Source of the DNA: Caulobacterales bacterium RIFOXYB1_FULL_67_16
GTDB taxonomy: Bacteria; Pseudomonadota; Alphaproteobacteria; Caulobacterales; Caulobacteraceae
Direction of reading: 5' to 3'
Assembly (NCBI GenBank): GCA_001796045.1
Contig: MGLN01000112.1
Coordinates: 18,458-35,693, forward strand
Length of the DNA: 17,236 bases
Below, in pieces: positions 1 through 5,141 of this stretch (positions are counted from its first letter, which is position 1; each line of letters opens with the position of its first letter). The notes beneath the pieces are model-generated. The model saw nothing but the letters and a program-made list of their open reading frames with translations. It did not search any database and was not told the DNA's origin. Both the position numbers and the translations under genes were made by a program.

Positions 1-879
1 GCAGGCGTAGGCGGCCGAACGGTCCACCTTGGTGGGGTCCTTGCCCGAGAAGGCCCCGCCGCCATGGGGCGCCGCGCCGCCATAGGTGTCGACGATGATC
101 TTGCGGCCCGTCAGACCCGCGTCGCCGTCGGGCCCGCCGATCTCGAAGATGCCGGTCGGATTAATGTGCCAGACGGTGTTTTCGTCGGTGAAGCCTTCGG
201 GCAGGACTTCGAGGATGTAGGGTTTGACGATGTCCGCGACCTGGGCGGAGGTCAGCCCCTTGGCGTGCTGGGTTGAAAGGACGATGGAGGCGGCCCGCTT
301 GGGCTTGCCGTCCTCATATTCGATCGTGACCTGGCTCTTGGCGTCCGGCTCCAGCAGCGAGCCGCCGGCGTGGCGGACTTCGGCCAGACGTTTCAGGATA
401 TTGTGGCTGTACTGCAGGGTCGCCGGCATCAGCTCCGGCGTCTCGTTCGACGCGTAGCCGAACATGATGCCCTGGTCGCCGGCGCCTTCGTCCTTGTTAT
501 CGGTCGAGTCCACGCCCACGGCGATGTCGGCCGACTGGGCGTGCAGATAGCAGGCGTATTCGGCGGTCTGCCAGTGGAAGCCGTCCTGCTCGTAGCCGAT
601 GTCCTTGACGGCCGCGCGGACCAGAGGCTCCAGGCTGTCGATGATCGACTGGGTGAAGGCTTCGTTCTGTTCCTTGGTGTTGCCGGGCTGGGTGGCGCGC
701 ACCTCGCCGGCCAGAACGATCCTTTGGGTCGTGACCATGGTCTCGCAGGCCACGCGCGCTTCAGGGTCCTTGGACAGGAAGGCGTCGACGACGGTGTCCG
801 AGATACGGTCGGCGACCTTGTCCGGGTGTCCTTCGGACACGCTTTCCGAGGTGAAGAGGAAGGAAGAACGAGCGGCCAA
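1..879 (-). CDS. metK: S-adenosylmethionine synthetase (5' portion, runs off the left edge)
   Basis: Makes S-adenosylmethionine from methionine and ATP in the cytoplasm. The minus-strand frame is open from 879 to base 1 (293 codons) with no stop, so only the N-terminal three quarters of a roughly 390-400 residue enzyme is present. Visible family motifs are GHPDK near residue 17 (ATP binding), GAGDQGIMFGY in the middle, and GGGAFSGKDPTKVDRSAAY close to the window edge, the phosphate-binding glycine-rich segment. The start chosen is TTG at 879 because AGGAG lies six bases upstream and the protein then begins MAARSSFLFTSESVSEGHPDK, as the family does. No in-frame ATG gives a better start. Divergent from the LuxR-type gene at 1019. 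The upstream inverted repeat suggests repressor control. Confidence 0.97.
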   Translation of the reverse strand, partial: MAARSSFLFTSESVSEGHPDKVADRISDTVVDAFLSKDPEARVACETMVTTQRIVLAGEVRATQPGNTKEQNEAFTQSIIDSLEPLVRAAVKDIGYEQDGFHWQTAEYACYLHAQSADIAVGVDSTDNKDEGAGDQGIMFGYASNETPELMPATLQYSHNILKRLAEVRHAGGSLLEPDAKSQVTIEYEDGKPKRAASIVLSTQHAKGLTSAQVADIVKPYILEVLPEGFTDENTVWHINPTGIFEIGGPDGDAGLTGRKIIVDTYGGAAPHGGGAFSGKDPTKVDRSAAYAC

Positions 880-907
880 TAGAGGCTCCTGTCTATGTCA
901 GCGGCCA

Positions 908-936
908 AACATATAAAGACATGCTTATATGTTCAA
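908..936 (-). promoter_or_regulatory. Predicted metK promoter
   Basis: On the minus strand TTGAAC (936-931) and TATGTT (913-908) are separated by 17 bases, a reasonable sigma-70-type arrangement. The implied transcript would start near 900, leaving only about 20 bases before the TTG start of metK. Assigned by eye; no other pair in the divergent region fits as well. Confidence 0.5.
909..932. promoter_or_regulatory. Perfect 8-bp inverted repeat, candidate metK operator (SahR-like)
   Basis: Arms ACATATAA (909-916) and TTATATGT (925-932) are exact reverse complements with an 8-base spacer AGACATGC. The repeat covers the spacer and -10 of the predicted metK promoter, the position expected for a repressor site. 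Its ATATAA-aGACAT look resembles, as I remember it, the operator of ArsR-type, S-adenosylhomocysteine-responsive regulators (SahR and relatives) of methionine-cycle genes in Alphaproteobacteria. The assignment to that regulator is inference. Confidence 0.55.
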
Positions 937-1018
937 GCGATCTTCTCCCTCGCGCGGTTGCTCGACCCATCTGGTTGTCATGGCAAATTCCGCTATGACG
1001 GTCCGGGGGAGCGTGTGA

Positions 1019-1465
1019 ATGCCTGAAAGCCTGTCGCCAAGAGAGATCGAGTGCGTCCGCCTGGCCGGCGTTGGCCTTGAGGACAAGGAGATCGCCGCAC
1101 GCCTCGGAATCTCGCCTCGCACCGTCGGCAATCATCTTCACCGCGCTTACGGCAAGCTGGGCGTTTCGGACCGTCGGCTCGCGGCGCGCCGCCTGAGTAA
1201 CGGCTACTCAGGGGAGCCAATACTCATTTCCCAGACCGGCGAAGGCGGGCCTTCTGGTCCGGCGTCGGCCGAACAGTCGGACGACGACGGTTCGCAGGAT
1301 CGGACCGCCTGGCTTCTTCCGGCGCCGCCTCGCGGCGTCGGGGCGCGGTTGGCGGTCATGGTCGCGGGAGCCGCCGTCGCTCTTCTGCTCGTCCTCGGGA
1401 TCGTGACGGCAGGCATGGTGGTTCCCTCCCTGTTCGACCGGATCGCTCCCGAAACGGCCCGCTGA
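1019..1465 (+). CDS. LuxR-type helix-turn-helix protein with C-terminal membrane anchor
   Basis: A 148-residue protein. Residues 4-60 form a LuxR/GerE-type DNA-binding domain: LSPREIECVRLAGVGLEDKE followed by IAARLGISPRTVGNHL and the KLGVSDRRLAARRL end. There is no receiver, autoinducer-binding or other N-terminal sensor domain. Residues 61-108 are a low-complexity, acidic then proline-rich linker. Residues 110-135 (LAVMVAGAAVALLLVLGIVT and following) form one strongly hydrophobic transmembrane helix, leaving about 12 residues beyond it. The DNA-binding head would therefore be tethered to the cytoplasmic face of the inner membrane. The ATG is preceded by GGGGGAG at 1005-1011, and a stop codon lies directly upstream in frame. 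First gene of a four-gene block; its targets are unknown. Confidence 0.85.
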   Translation: MPESLSPREIECVRLAGVGLEDKEIAARLGISPRTVGNHLHRAYGKLGVSDRRLAARRLSNGYSGEPILISQTGEGGPSGPASAEQSDDDGSQDRTAWLLPAPPRGVGARLAVMVAGAAVALLLVLGIVTAGMVVPSLFDRIAPETAR

Positions 1466-1492
1466 CGCGGAGACCTTTGGAGGACAGCAACA

Positions 1493-1828
1493 ATGAGACA
1501 CACGCAGGTCGGGTTCAGGGTGGCGCGTCAGGTCAGGACCGCCGAACGGGCCGTCGATCAGGCCATGATCGAGGTTTGCAAGCTGATCCAGACCTCGCTT
1601 GAGGGCCGCGTCGAGGCGCGGTTGGCGGCGGAGGTCGGACAATCCGCTCTCGAAGACATCGTCACCGGCCTCAGTCGGCTGGCGACCGTGCGTGCGTCGG
1701 TCGCCGCCGGTCACGCCGGGCTGGCGACCGTGGCCGACGACTACCAGATCGGCTGGCGCATGGAAGGTATGAGCGAGACCAAGCCCCGGGCTGCTGGGGG
1801 CAACGACGTCTTGCAACTGGTCGCCTGA
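1493..1828 (+). CDS. Small helical protein of unknown function
   Basis: I do not recognise this 111-residue protein. It is predicted mostly alpha-helical, with no signal peptide, transmembrane segment, cysteine cluster or catalytic motif. Heptad-like hydrophobic spacing runs through residues 10-75 (ERAVDQAMIEVCKLIQTSLE, then ALEDIVTGLSRLATVRASVA), so a coiled coil or helical bundle is likely. The tail from about residue 90 is probably disordered. ATG at 1493 has GGAGG at 1479-1483. It lies 27 bases after the membrane-anchored LuxR-type gene and 14 bases before a membrane-protein gene, so the three are probably cotranscribed. A partner or regulator of the LuxR-type protein is possible, but the sequence alone does not show it. 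Confidence 0.75.
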   Translation: MRHTQVGFRVARQVRTAERAVDQAMIEVCKLIQTSLEGRVEARLAAEVGQSALEDIVTGLSRLATVRASVAAGHAGLATVADDYQIGWRMEGMSETKPRAAGGNDVLQLVA

Positions 1829-1842
1829 CGGGGCTCGACGGC

Positions 1843-2307
1843 ATGCCGCCACCGCTTTGGATCTTCGGGGTTAGCCTGACCTACATCGCGCTGGTCCTGC
1901 TCTTATGGAAGGGCAAGCGGCCGGAACGAGAGGCGGCCGTCGGTCTTTACCTGGCCCAGTTTCTCTCCGGCCAGCTGGACCACCTCGTGGTGGGGGAGTT
2001 CCGGTGGGCGGTGGCGATCATTTCCGTCGCCCTTATGGCTTGGCTGGTTCAGCTCAGTCTGCGCTACGACCGCTGGTGGCTATTGTTCGCGGCCGGGGCG
2101 CAAATCCTGGCCATGGGCACCCATGTCTCCTCCCTCGTAGGTCCAGACGCGCTCATCTGGTCGGTCGTGACCACTCGGATGGTGGTCTGGGTCGAGATCA
2201 TGGCTCTCGGAATCTTCGGCGTGTGGGAGGCGAACGCCGCCCCCTACGCCGCCCAAAAACCCGCTCGCGCCGCTGCGCGCTTGCCTAAACAAGGGGTTCA
2301 ACTGTGA
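1843..2307 (+). CDS. Four-helix inner-membrane protein of unknown function
   Basis: A 154-residue hydrophobic protein. Likely transmembrane segments are residues 5-23 (LWIFGVSLTYIALVLLLW), 55-73, 78-99 and 104-127, with a more weakly hydrophobic stretch at 31-49. A basic, alanine-rich tail (residues 138-150) would face the cytoplasm. No transporter signature, metal-binding motif or catalytic residues stand out, and I cannot assign a family. The ATG at 1843 lacks a strong ribosome binding site (only GGGGCT nearby), which suggests translational coupling to the gene ending 14 bases upstream. Its stop codon overlaps the GTG start of the next gene by four bases, so the two are almost certainly cotranslated. 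Confidence 0.72.
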   Translation: MPPPLWIFGVSLTYIALVLLLWKGKRPEREAAVGLYLAQFLSGQLDHLVVGEFRWAVAIISVALMAWLVQLSLRYDRWWLLFAAGAQILAMGTHVSSLVGPDALIWSVVTTRMVVWVEIMALGIFGVWEANAAPYAAQKPARAAARLPKQGVQL

Positions 2308-2657
2308 ACGCTCAATCTCTCGCGAACTTCATGCCTCTGTTCCGGTCCTGGTTTAAGACCGCCGATGTGGCCGACAGGCTCGGCGTCTCGGGTCTGGCGT
2401 CGGATGAGGCCAATCTTCTCGCCGAACTGGATCTCGGTCCCATGGTGGACGCCGAGACGCGGCTGCTGAGCCACGCCCCCTCCAGCGCCGCCGAGGCCGC
2501 CTGTCTTCTGGAGATCGTGCGGCAGAACATCACCGACGCGGGCCGCTCCGACAGCCTGGACATGCGGGCGCTTGAAGCGGTTCAGTCCTGGCTGGCGGAT
2601 CTGGCGGTCGGCGGGACGGGGCCTGCCATGGAAAGGCTGTTGCAGCCGCGCGGCTGA
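2304..2657 (+). CDS. Small soluble protein of unknown function
   Basis: A 117-residue protein starting at GTG 2304, which overlaps the preceding stop as GTGA. Predicted to be all-helical and cytoplasmic, with no signal peptide or membrane segment. A helical region at residues 55-80 (APSSAAEAACLLEIVRQNIT) and another near 88-103 are the only notable parts. I do not recognise the family. It is the last gene of the block that starts at 1019. Its TGA stop (2655-2657) directly abuts the stop of the convergent XRE regulator, so transcripts of the two must overlap or end within coding sequence. Confidence 0.72.
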   Translation: MNAQSLANFMPLFRSWFKTADVADRLGVSGLASDEANLLAELDLGPMVDAETRLLSHAPSSAAEAACLLEIVRQNITDAGRSDSLDMRALEAVQSWLADLAVGGTGPAMERLLQPRG

Positions 2658-3011
2658 TCAGTCGCGAAGGCCCTTGGCCACCACCAGCAGAGCGTCGCGC
2701 TTTTCGGCGTCACGGATGGCGCGGAAGGCCGACAGAAGCTCGGCGACGCCCGGCGAGGCCAGCACCAACTCGTCGCCTTCAGCCGTATCCAACTCGCCCA
2801 GAAGGGCGGCTCCGGTGGACTTCAGGACGGCCGCGATCTGCAGCAGGCGGGCGGCCGAGACGCGGTTCACGCCGCGCTCGTACTTCTGGATCTGCTGGAA
2901 GGTCACGCCGGCGCCGGCGGCCAGCTGGGCCTGGGTAATACGGAGTTCTTCGCGGCGGCTGCGGATACGCGCGCCGATGGCGATGTCGATGGGATCTATG
3001 GTGTCGCTCAT
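2658..3011 (-). CDS. XRE-family helix-turn-helix transcriptional regulator
   Basis: A 117-residue Cro/C1-type DNA-binding protein. The HTH_3 domain covers about residues 10-66: IGARIRSRREELRITQAQLA, then GVTFQQIQKYERGVNRVSAA as recognition helix and following helix. The motif TFQQIQKYERGxNRVSAxRL is typical of an alphaproteobacterial XRE group often encoded just upstream of metK (lnt-xre-metK order, from general knowledge). The C-terminal 50 residues are a short helical tail ending VAKGLRD, without a sensory domain. ATG at 3011 follows a leader preceded by a promoter with inverted repeats, so autoregulation is plausible. It is convergent with the block at 1019-2657 and points the same way as metK. 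Regulated targets are not evident. Confidence 0.92.
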   Translation of the reverse strand: MSDTIDPIDIAIGARIRSRREELRITQAQLAAGAGVTFQQIQKYERGVNRVSAARLLQIAAVLKSTGAALLGELDTAEGDELVLASPGVAELLSAFRAIRDAEKRDALLVVAKGLRD

Positions 3012-3091
3012 CTGGGCCTTCGGGGGGAGACGATAAGTCCGCCGTCAGGCCTCAAATCGGCGGGTGCGTCAAGCCGTAGCTACGCTTTAGC

Positions 3092-3108
3092 GGAATTGTA
3101 CGTATTCC
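3092..3108. repeat. Short inverted repeat downstream of the XRE promoter
   Basis: GGAAT (3092-3096) and ATTCC (3104-3108) flank a 7-base centre that itself contains the palindrome TACGTA offset by one base. It lies between the predicted -10 element and the XRE coding start, where an operator could sit. Five-base arms alone are weak evidence. Confidence 0.35.
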
Positions 3109-3116
3109 GAGTAATA

Positions 3117-3144
3117 ATTTTATCAACCATCAAGCGAAAATCAA
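3117..3144 (-). promoter_or_regulatory. Predicted promoter of the XRE regulator
   Basis: On the minus strand TTGATT (3144-3139) and TAAAAT (3122-3117, one mismatch to TATAAT) are 16 bases apart, within a locally AT-rich island in otherwise very GC-rich sequence. The leader to the ATG at 3011 would be about 100 bases. Confidence 0.5.
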
Positions 3145-3164
3145 GCTTAATATGTTAATCTTGA
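3141..3164. promoter_or_regulatory. 24-bp near-perfect inverted repeat, candidate operator
   Basis: TCAAGCTTAA (3141-3150) and TTAATCTTGA (3155-3164) match as reverse complements in 9 of 10 positions around the spacer TATG. It overlaps the -35 of the predicted XRE promoter, consistent with binding of a dimeric HTH protein, perhaps the XRE protein itself. Which protein binds is inference. Confidence 0.45.
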
Positions 3165-3284
3165 AATGAAACCGGCGTGTTTATTGCAGCGAGGTCGCTG
3201 AGGATAAGAGCCGCCCGCCGTTCCGAGGAGGCTTGATCACGCCATTTGGGCGGCGATCCACAGGTGGCTGCGACCAGAAGATAA

Positions 3285-3360
3285 TGGTGCCGCTTAGGTG
3301 ACTCGAACACCTGACCCCCTCATTACGAATGAGGTGCTCTACCGGCTGAGCTAAAGCGGC
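3285..3360 (-). tRNA. tRNA-Thr (anticodon CGT), CCA encoded
   Basis: The 76-base minus-strand sequence folds as a full cloverleaf. The acceptor stem is GCCGCTT/AAGCGGC, the D arm contains AGCTCAGCCGGTAGAGC, and the anticodon stem CCTCA/TGAGG closes a TTCGTAA loop (anticodon CGT, threonine). The T arm contains GGTTCGAGTC-type sequence as GTGTTCGAGTCAC. The 3' CCA is encoded at 3287-3285. No intron, and no displaced copy of the 3' end that would mark an integrated element is seen in the window. Confidence 0.97.
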
Positions 3361-3400
3361 CCGGTTGCGCAGGTCGAAGCGACCCGTGCGAGACGCGCTC

Positions 3401-3427
3401 TTTATACGGGCGCATCGCGCTTGCCAA
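3401..3427 (-). promoter_or_regulatory. Predicted tRNA-Thr promoter inside the hemD 3' end
   Basis: Minus-strand TTGGCA (3427-3422) and TATAAA (3406-3401) are 15 bases apart. The TATAAA contains the TAA stop codon of hemD. The implied start near 3394 gives a leader of about 35 bases before the mature tRNA 5' end. A hemC-hemD transcript could also read through into the tRNA. Confidence 0.4.
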
Positions 3428-4139
3428 GCGCCGCTTTCAAGGTCGCCAACAATGTCTCCTCATTGGGCTGTTCCGAGATCGAGGGCGCCAGGCCCAGCGC
3501 GGTGAGAGGGAAGGCGGCGGCGGGCGAGATGCAGGCGTAGACGGCCTCAGCCTGGTCGCGGGAAGGCCTTATTTCGAGCCAGGACGCAAGCGCCCGGGCG
3601 GCCCGTGGGGAATGAATCAGCACCGCCTCATAGGCCGGCGGCGCGGGCGGCGACGCTTCGACGGTCCGATAGACGGCAAGAGGCTGGACCGCGACGTTAC
3701 GGGCGCCGACCGCTTCCAGCGCCGCAGGCAAATCGCCGGCCGGCGTCTCTGCCTGAGGCGACAGCAGGACCGCGTCGCTCAGTTCGGCGGCGATCAGGCG
3801 GGCAAGGGCGGTCAAATCTCCTTCAGCGGAGCGCACCGCCACGAAGCCCGCTCGCAACGCGGCCTGGGCCGTGGTCTGTCCTACGGCGAAGACGGGGCGG
3901 TCGCGCCGCAGGGTGAGCGCCGAAAACGCGGCGACGCCGTTGGCGCTGGTGAAGGCCAAGGCGGCGAAGCGATCAAGATCGGGCAGCGGCGGCGTCAGAG
4001 GCTCCACGATCAGCAGCGGATGAACAACCGGATCCAACCCCATGTCGCGCAGCCGGGCGGCGGTTCGAGAGGCGCCCGGCTCGGCGCGCGTGACCCAGAC
4101 GCGAGGTTTCGCCGACGGCTCGGGGCGGCGGGCGGTCAT
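3402..4139 (-). CDS. hemD: Uroporphyrinogen-III synthase
   Basis: Cyclises hydroxymethylbilane with inversion of ring D to give uroporphyrinogen III, the branch point of haem and corrinoid synthesis, in the cytoplasm. The 245-residue length fits the family. It begins with a VWVTRAEPGASRTAARLRDM segment, typical of the N-terminal fold (R-x-G/A-x-x), followed by PLLIVEPL. It then has the conserved AFTSANGVAAF (S/T-S-x-N-G) near residue 65 and the second-domain VLIHSPRAARAL segment near residue 168. HemD sequences diverge strongly, and the assignment is secured by the neighbour: its ATG overlaps the hemC stop by four bases (ATGA at 4139-4136), so the two are translationally coupled. The downstream gene is tRNA-Thr. 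The mitofilin-like gene that often follows hemD in Alphaproteobacteria is not here. Confidence 0.93.
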   Translation of the reverse strand: MTARRPEPSAKPRVWVTRAEPGASRTAARLRDMGLDPVVHPLLIVEPLTPPLPDLDRFAALAFTSANGVAAFSALTLRRDRPVFAVGQTTAQAALRAGFVAVRSAEGDLTALARLIAAELSDAVLLSPQAETPAGDLPAALEAVGARNVAVQPLAVYRTVEASPPAPPAYEAVLIHSPRAARALASWLEIRPSRDQAEAVYACISPAAAFPLTALGLAPSISEQPNEETLLATLKAALGKRDAPV

Positions 4140-5089
4140 CCGTCGAGGCTCGCGGGGTCGACCTCCTGATCGCCGGCGAAGGCGTGGACCTCGGCGCCCA
4201 GCCGTTCACCCAAGACGCGGGCGTCGGTCTCCGTAGGCTGGAACGCCTCGCCCGCGCGGCGCCATCGCGCCGAGCCGTCCGGGCTCAGCATCTCCGTGGT
4301 CAGGCGCAGGGTGTCGCCCTCGATCAAGGCGTAGGCGCCTACCGCCGTGCGACACGATCCCTCCAGGGCCGTCATCGCGCCCCGCTCGGCCGCGACGGCG
4401 ACGGCCGTTTCCGGGTGGTTCAGGGCGGCGACCCAAGGGGCGTCGAGGTCCTCGACGCGAGTCTGGATGGCCAGGGCGCCCTGGCCGGGCGCCGGCAGGA
4501 AGGCGTCCAGCGACAGTTTTTCGCGAATATGTTCGGTCACCCCCAGCCGCGTCATGCCCGAGACGGCCAGCAGTATGGCGTCGAAATCTCCCTCGGCGGC
4601 GCGACGCAGCCGGGTGTCGATATTGCCCCTCAGCATCTCGACCTTCAGGTCCGGCCGAAGGGCCAGGGCCTGGGCCTGACGCCGCAGGCTGGCGGTGCCC
4701 AGCTGGGCGCCGAAGGGCAGGGCGTCGAAACTGTCGAAGTCACGGCTGATGAAGGCGTCGCGGGCGTCCTCGCGTTCCGGAATAGCGGCGATGCACAGGC
4801 CGTCGGGCTGTTCGGCCGGCACGTCCTTCATCGAATGGATGGCCACGTCGATGCGGCCGTCCAGCAGGGCCTCCTCGATTTCCTTGGTGAACAGGGCCTT
4901 GCCGCCCAGCTCCATCAGCCGGCGGTCCTGGATGCGGTCGCCGGTGGTGACGATCTCGATCAGGGGCACGGCGGTCGCGATCTCGCCCTCGGCTATGCCC
5001 AGGGCCCGGCCGATGGCCCGTTGCATCATGCCCGACTGGGCCAGGGCCAGCTTGGAGCGCCGGGTGCCGATGCGCAGGGGAAGGTTCAT
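4136..5089 (-). CDS. hemC: Hydroxymethylbilane synthase (porphobilinogen deaminase)
   Basis: Polymerises four porphobilinogen molecules into hydroxymethylbilane in tetrapyrrole synthesis. The 317 residues match the family length. It opens with LRIGTRRSKLALAQ, and the catalytic motif HSMKDVP has Asp89 as the equivalent of the conserved active-site aspartate. ASLRRQAQ and LRGNIDTRLRR carry the cofactor- and substrate-binding arginines, and Cys246 in the EGSCRTAVGAY motif is the attachment point of the dipyrromethane cofactor. ATG at 5089 gives the standard N-terminus. It heads the hemC-hemD minus-strand operon and is divergent from tsaD, with a very short shared upstream region. A predicted promoter lies at 5158-5184. 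Confidence 0.98.
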   Translation of the reverse strand: MNLPLRIGTRRSKLALAQSGMMQRAIGRALGIAEGEIATAVPLIEIVTTGDRIQDRRLMELGGKALFTKEIEEALLDGRIDVAIHSMKDVPAEQPDGLCIAAIPEREDARDAFISRDFDSFDALPFGAQLGTASLRRQAQALALRPDLKVEMLRGNIDTRLRRAAEGDFDAILLAVSGMTRLGVTEHIREKLSLDAFLPAPGQGALAIQTRVEDLDAPWVAALNHPETAVAVAAERGAMTALEGSCRTAVGAYALIEGDTLRLTTEMLSPDGSARWRRAGEAFQPTETDARVLGERLGAEVHAFAGDQEVDPASLDG

Positions 5090-5106
5090 GGTCTTCGCTT
5101 GGGTCG

Positions 5107-5135
5107 TTGCTTACCGGACGCCGGATCGCTACCTC
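5107..5135 (+). promoter_or_regulatory. Predicted tsaD operon promoter (Caulobacter-type)
   Basis: TTGCTTA (5107-5113) and GCTACCTC (5128-5135) are 14 bases apart. The second element matches the Caulobacter housekeeping -10 consensus GCTANAWC at 7 of 8 positions; the first keeps only the TTG of the -35. Transcription would start at about 5141-5143, essentially at the ATG at 5142. Confidence 0.4.
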
Positions 5136-5141
5136 GACCCG

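Noticed and set aside
880..1018. SAM-responsive riboswitch (SAM-II or SAM/SAH type) before metK
   Set aside because: The predicted leader is only about 20 bases and no pseudoknot-forming conserved core was seen. The inverted repeat lies over the promoter and is better explained as a protein site.
3141..3164. TTAA-spacer-TTAA as a full CtrA box
   Set aside because: The two TTAA elements are 4 bases apart, not the 7 of the Caulobacter CtrA full site; a palindromic operator fits better.
3285..3360. tRNA-Thr as the attachment site of an integrated element
   Set aside because: No integrase gene and no second copy of the tRNA 3' end found in the window; the flanks are ordinary haem and regulator genes.
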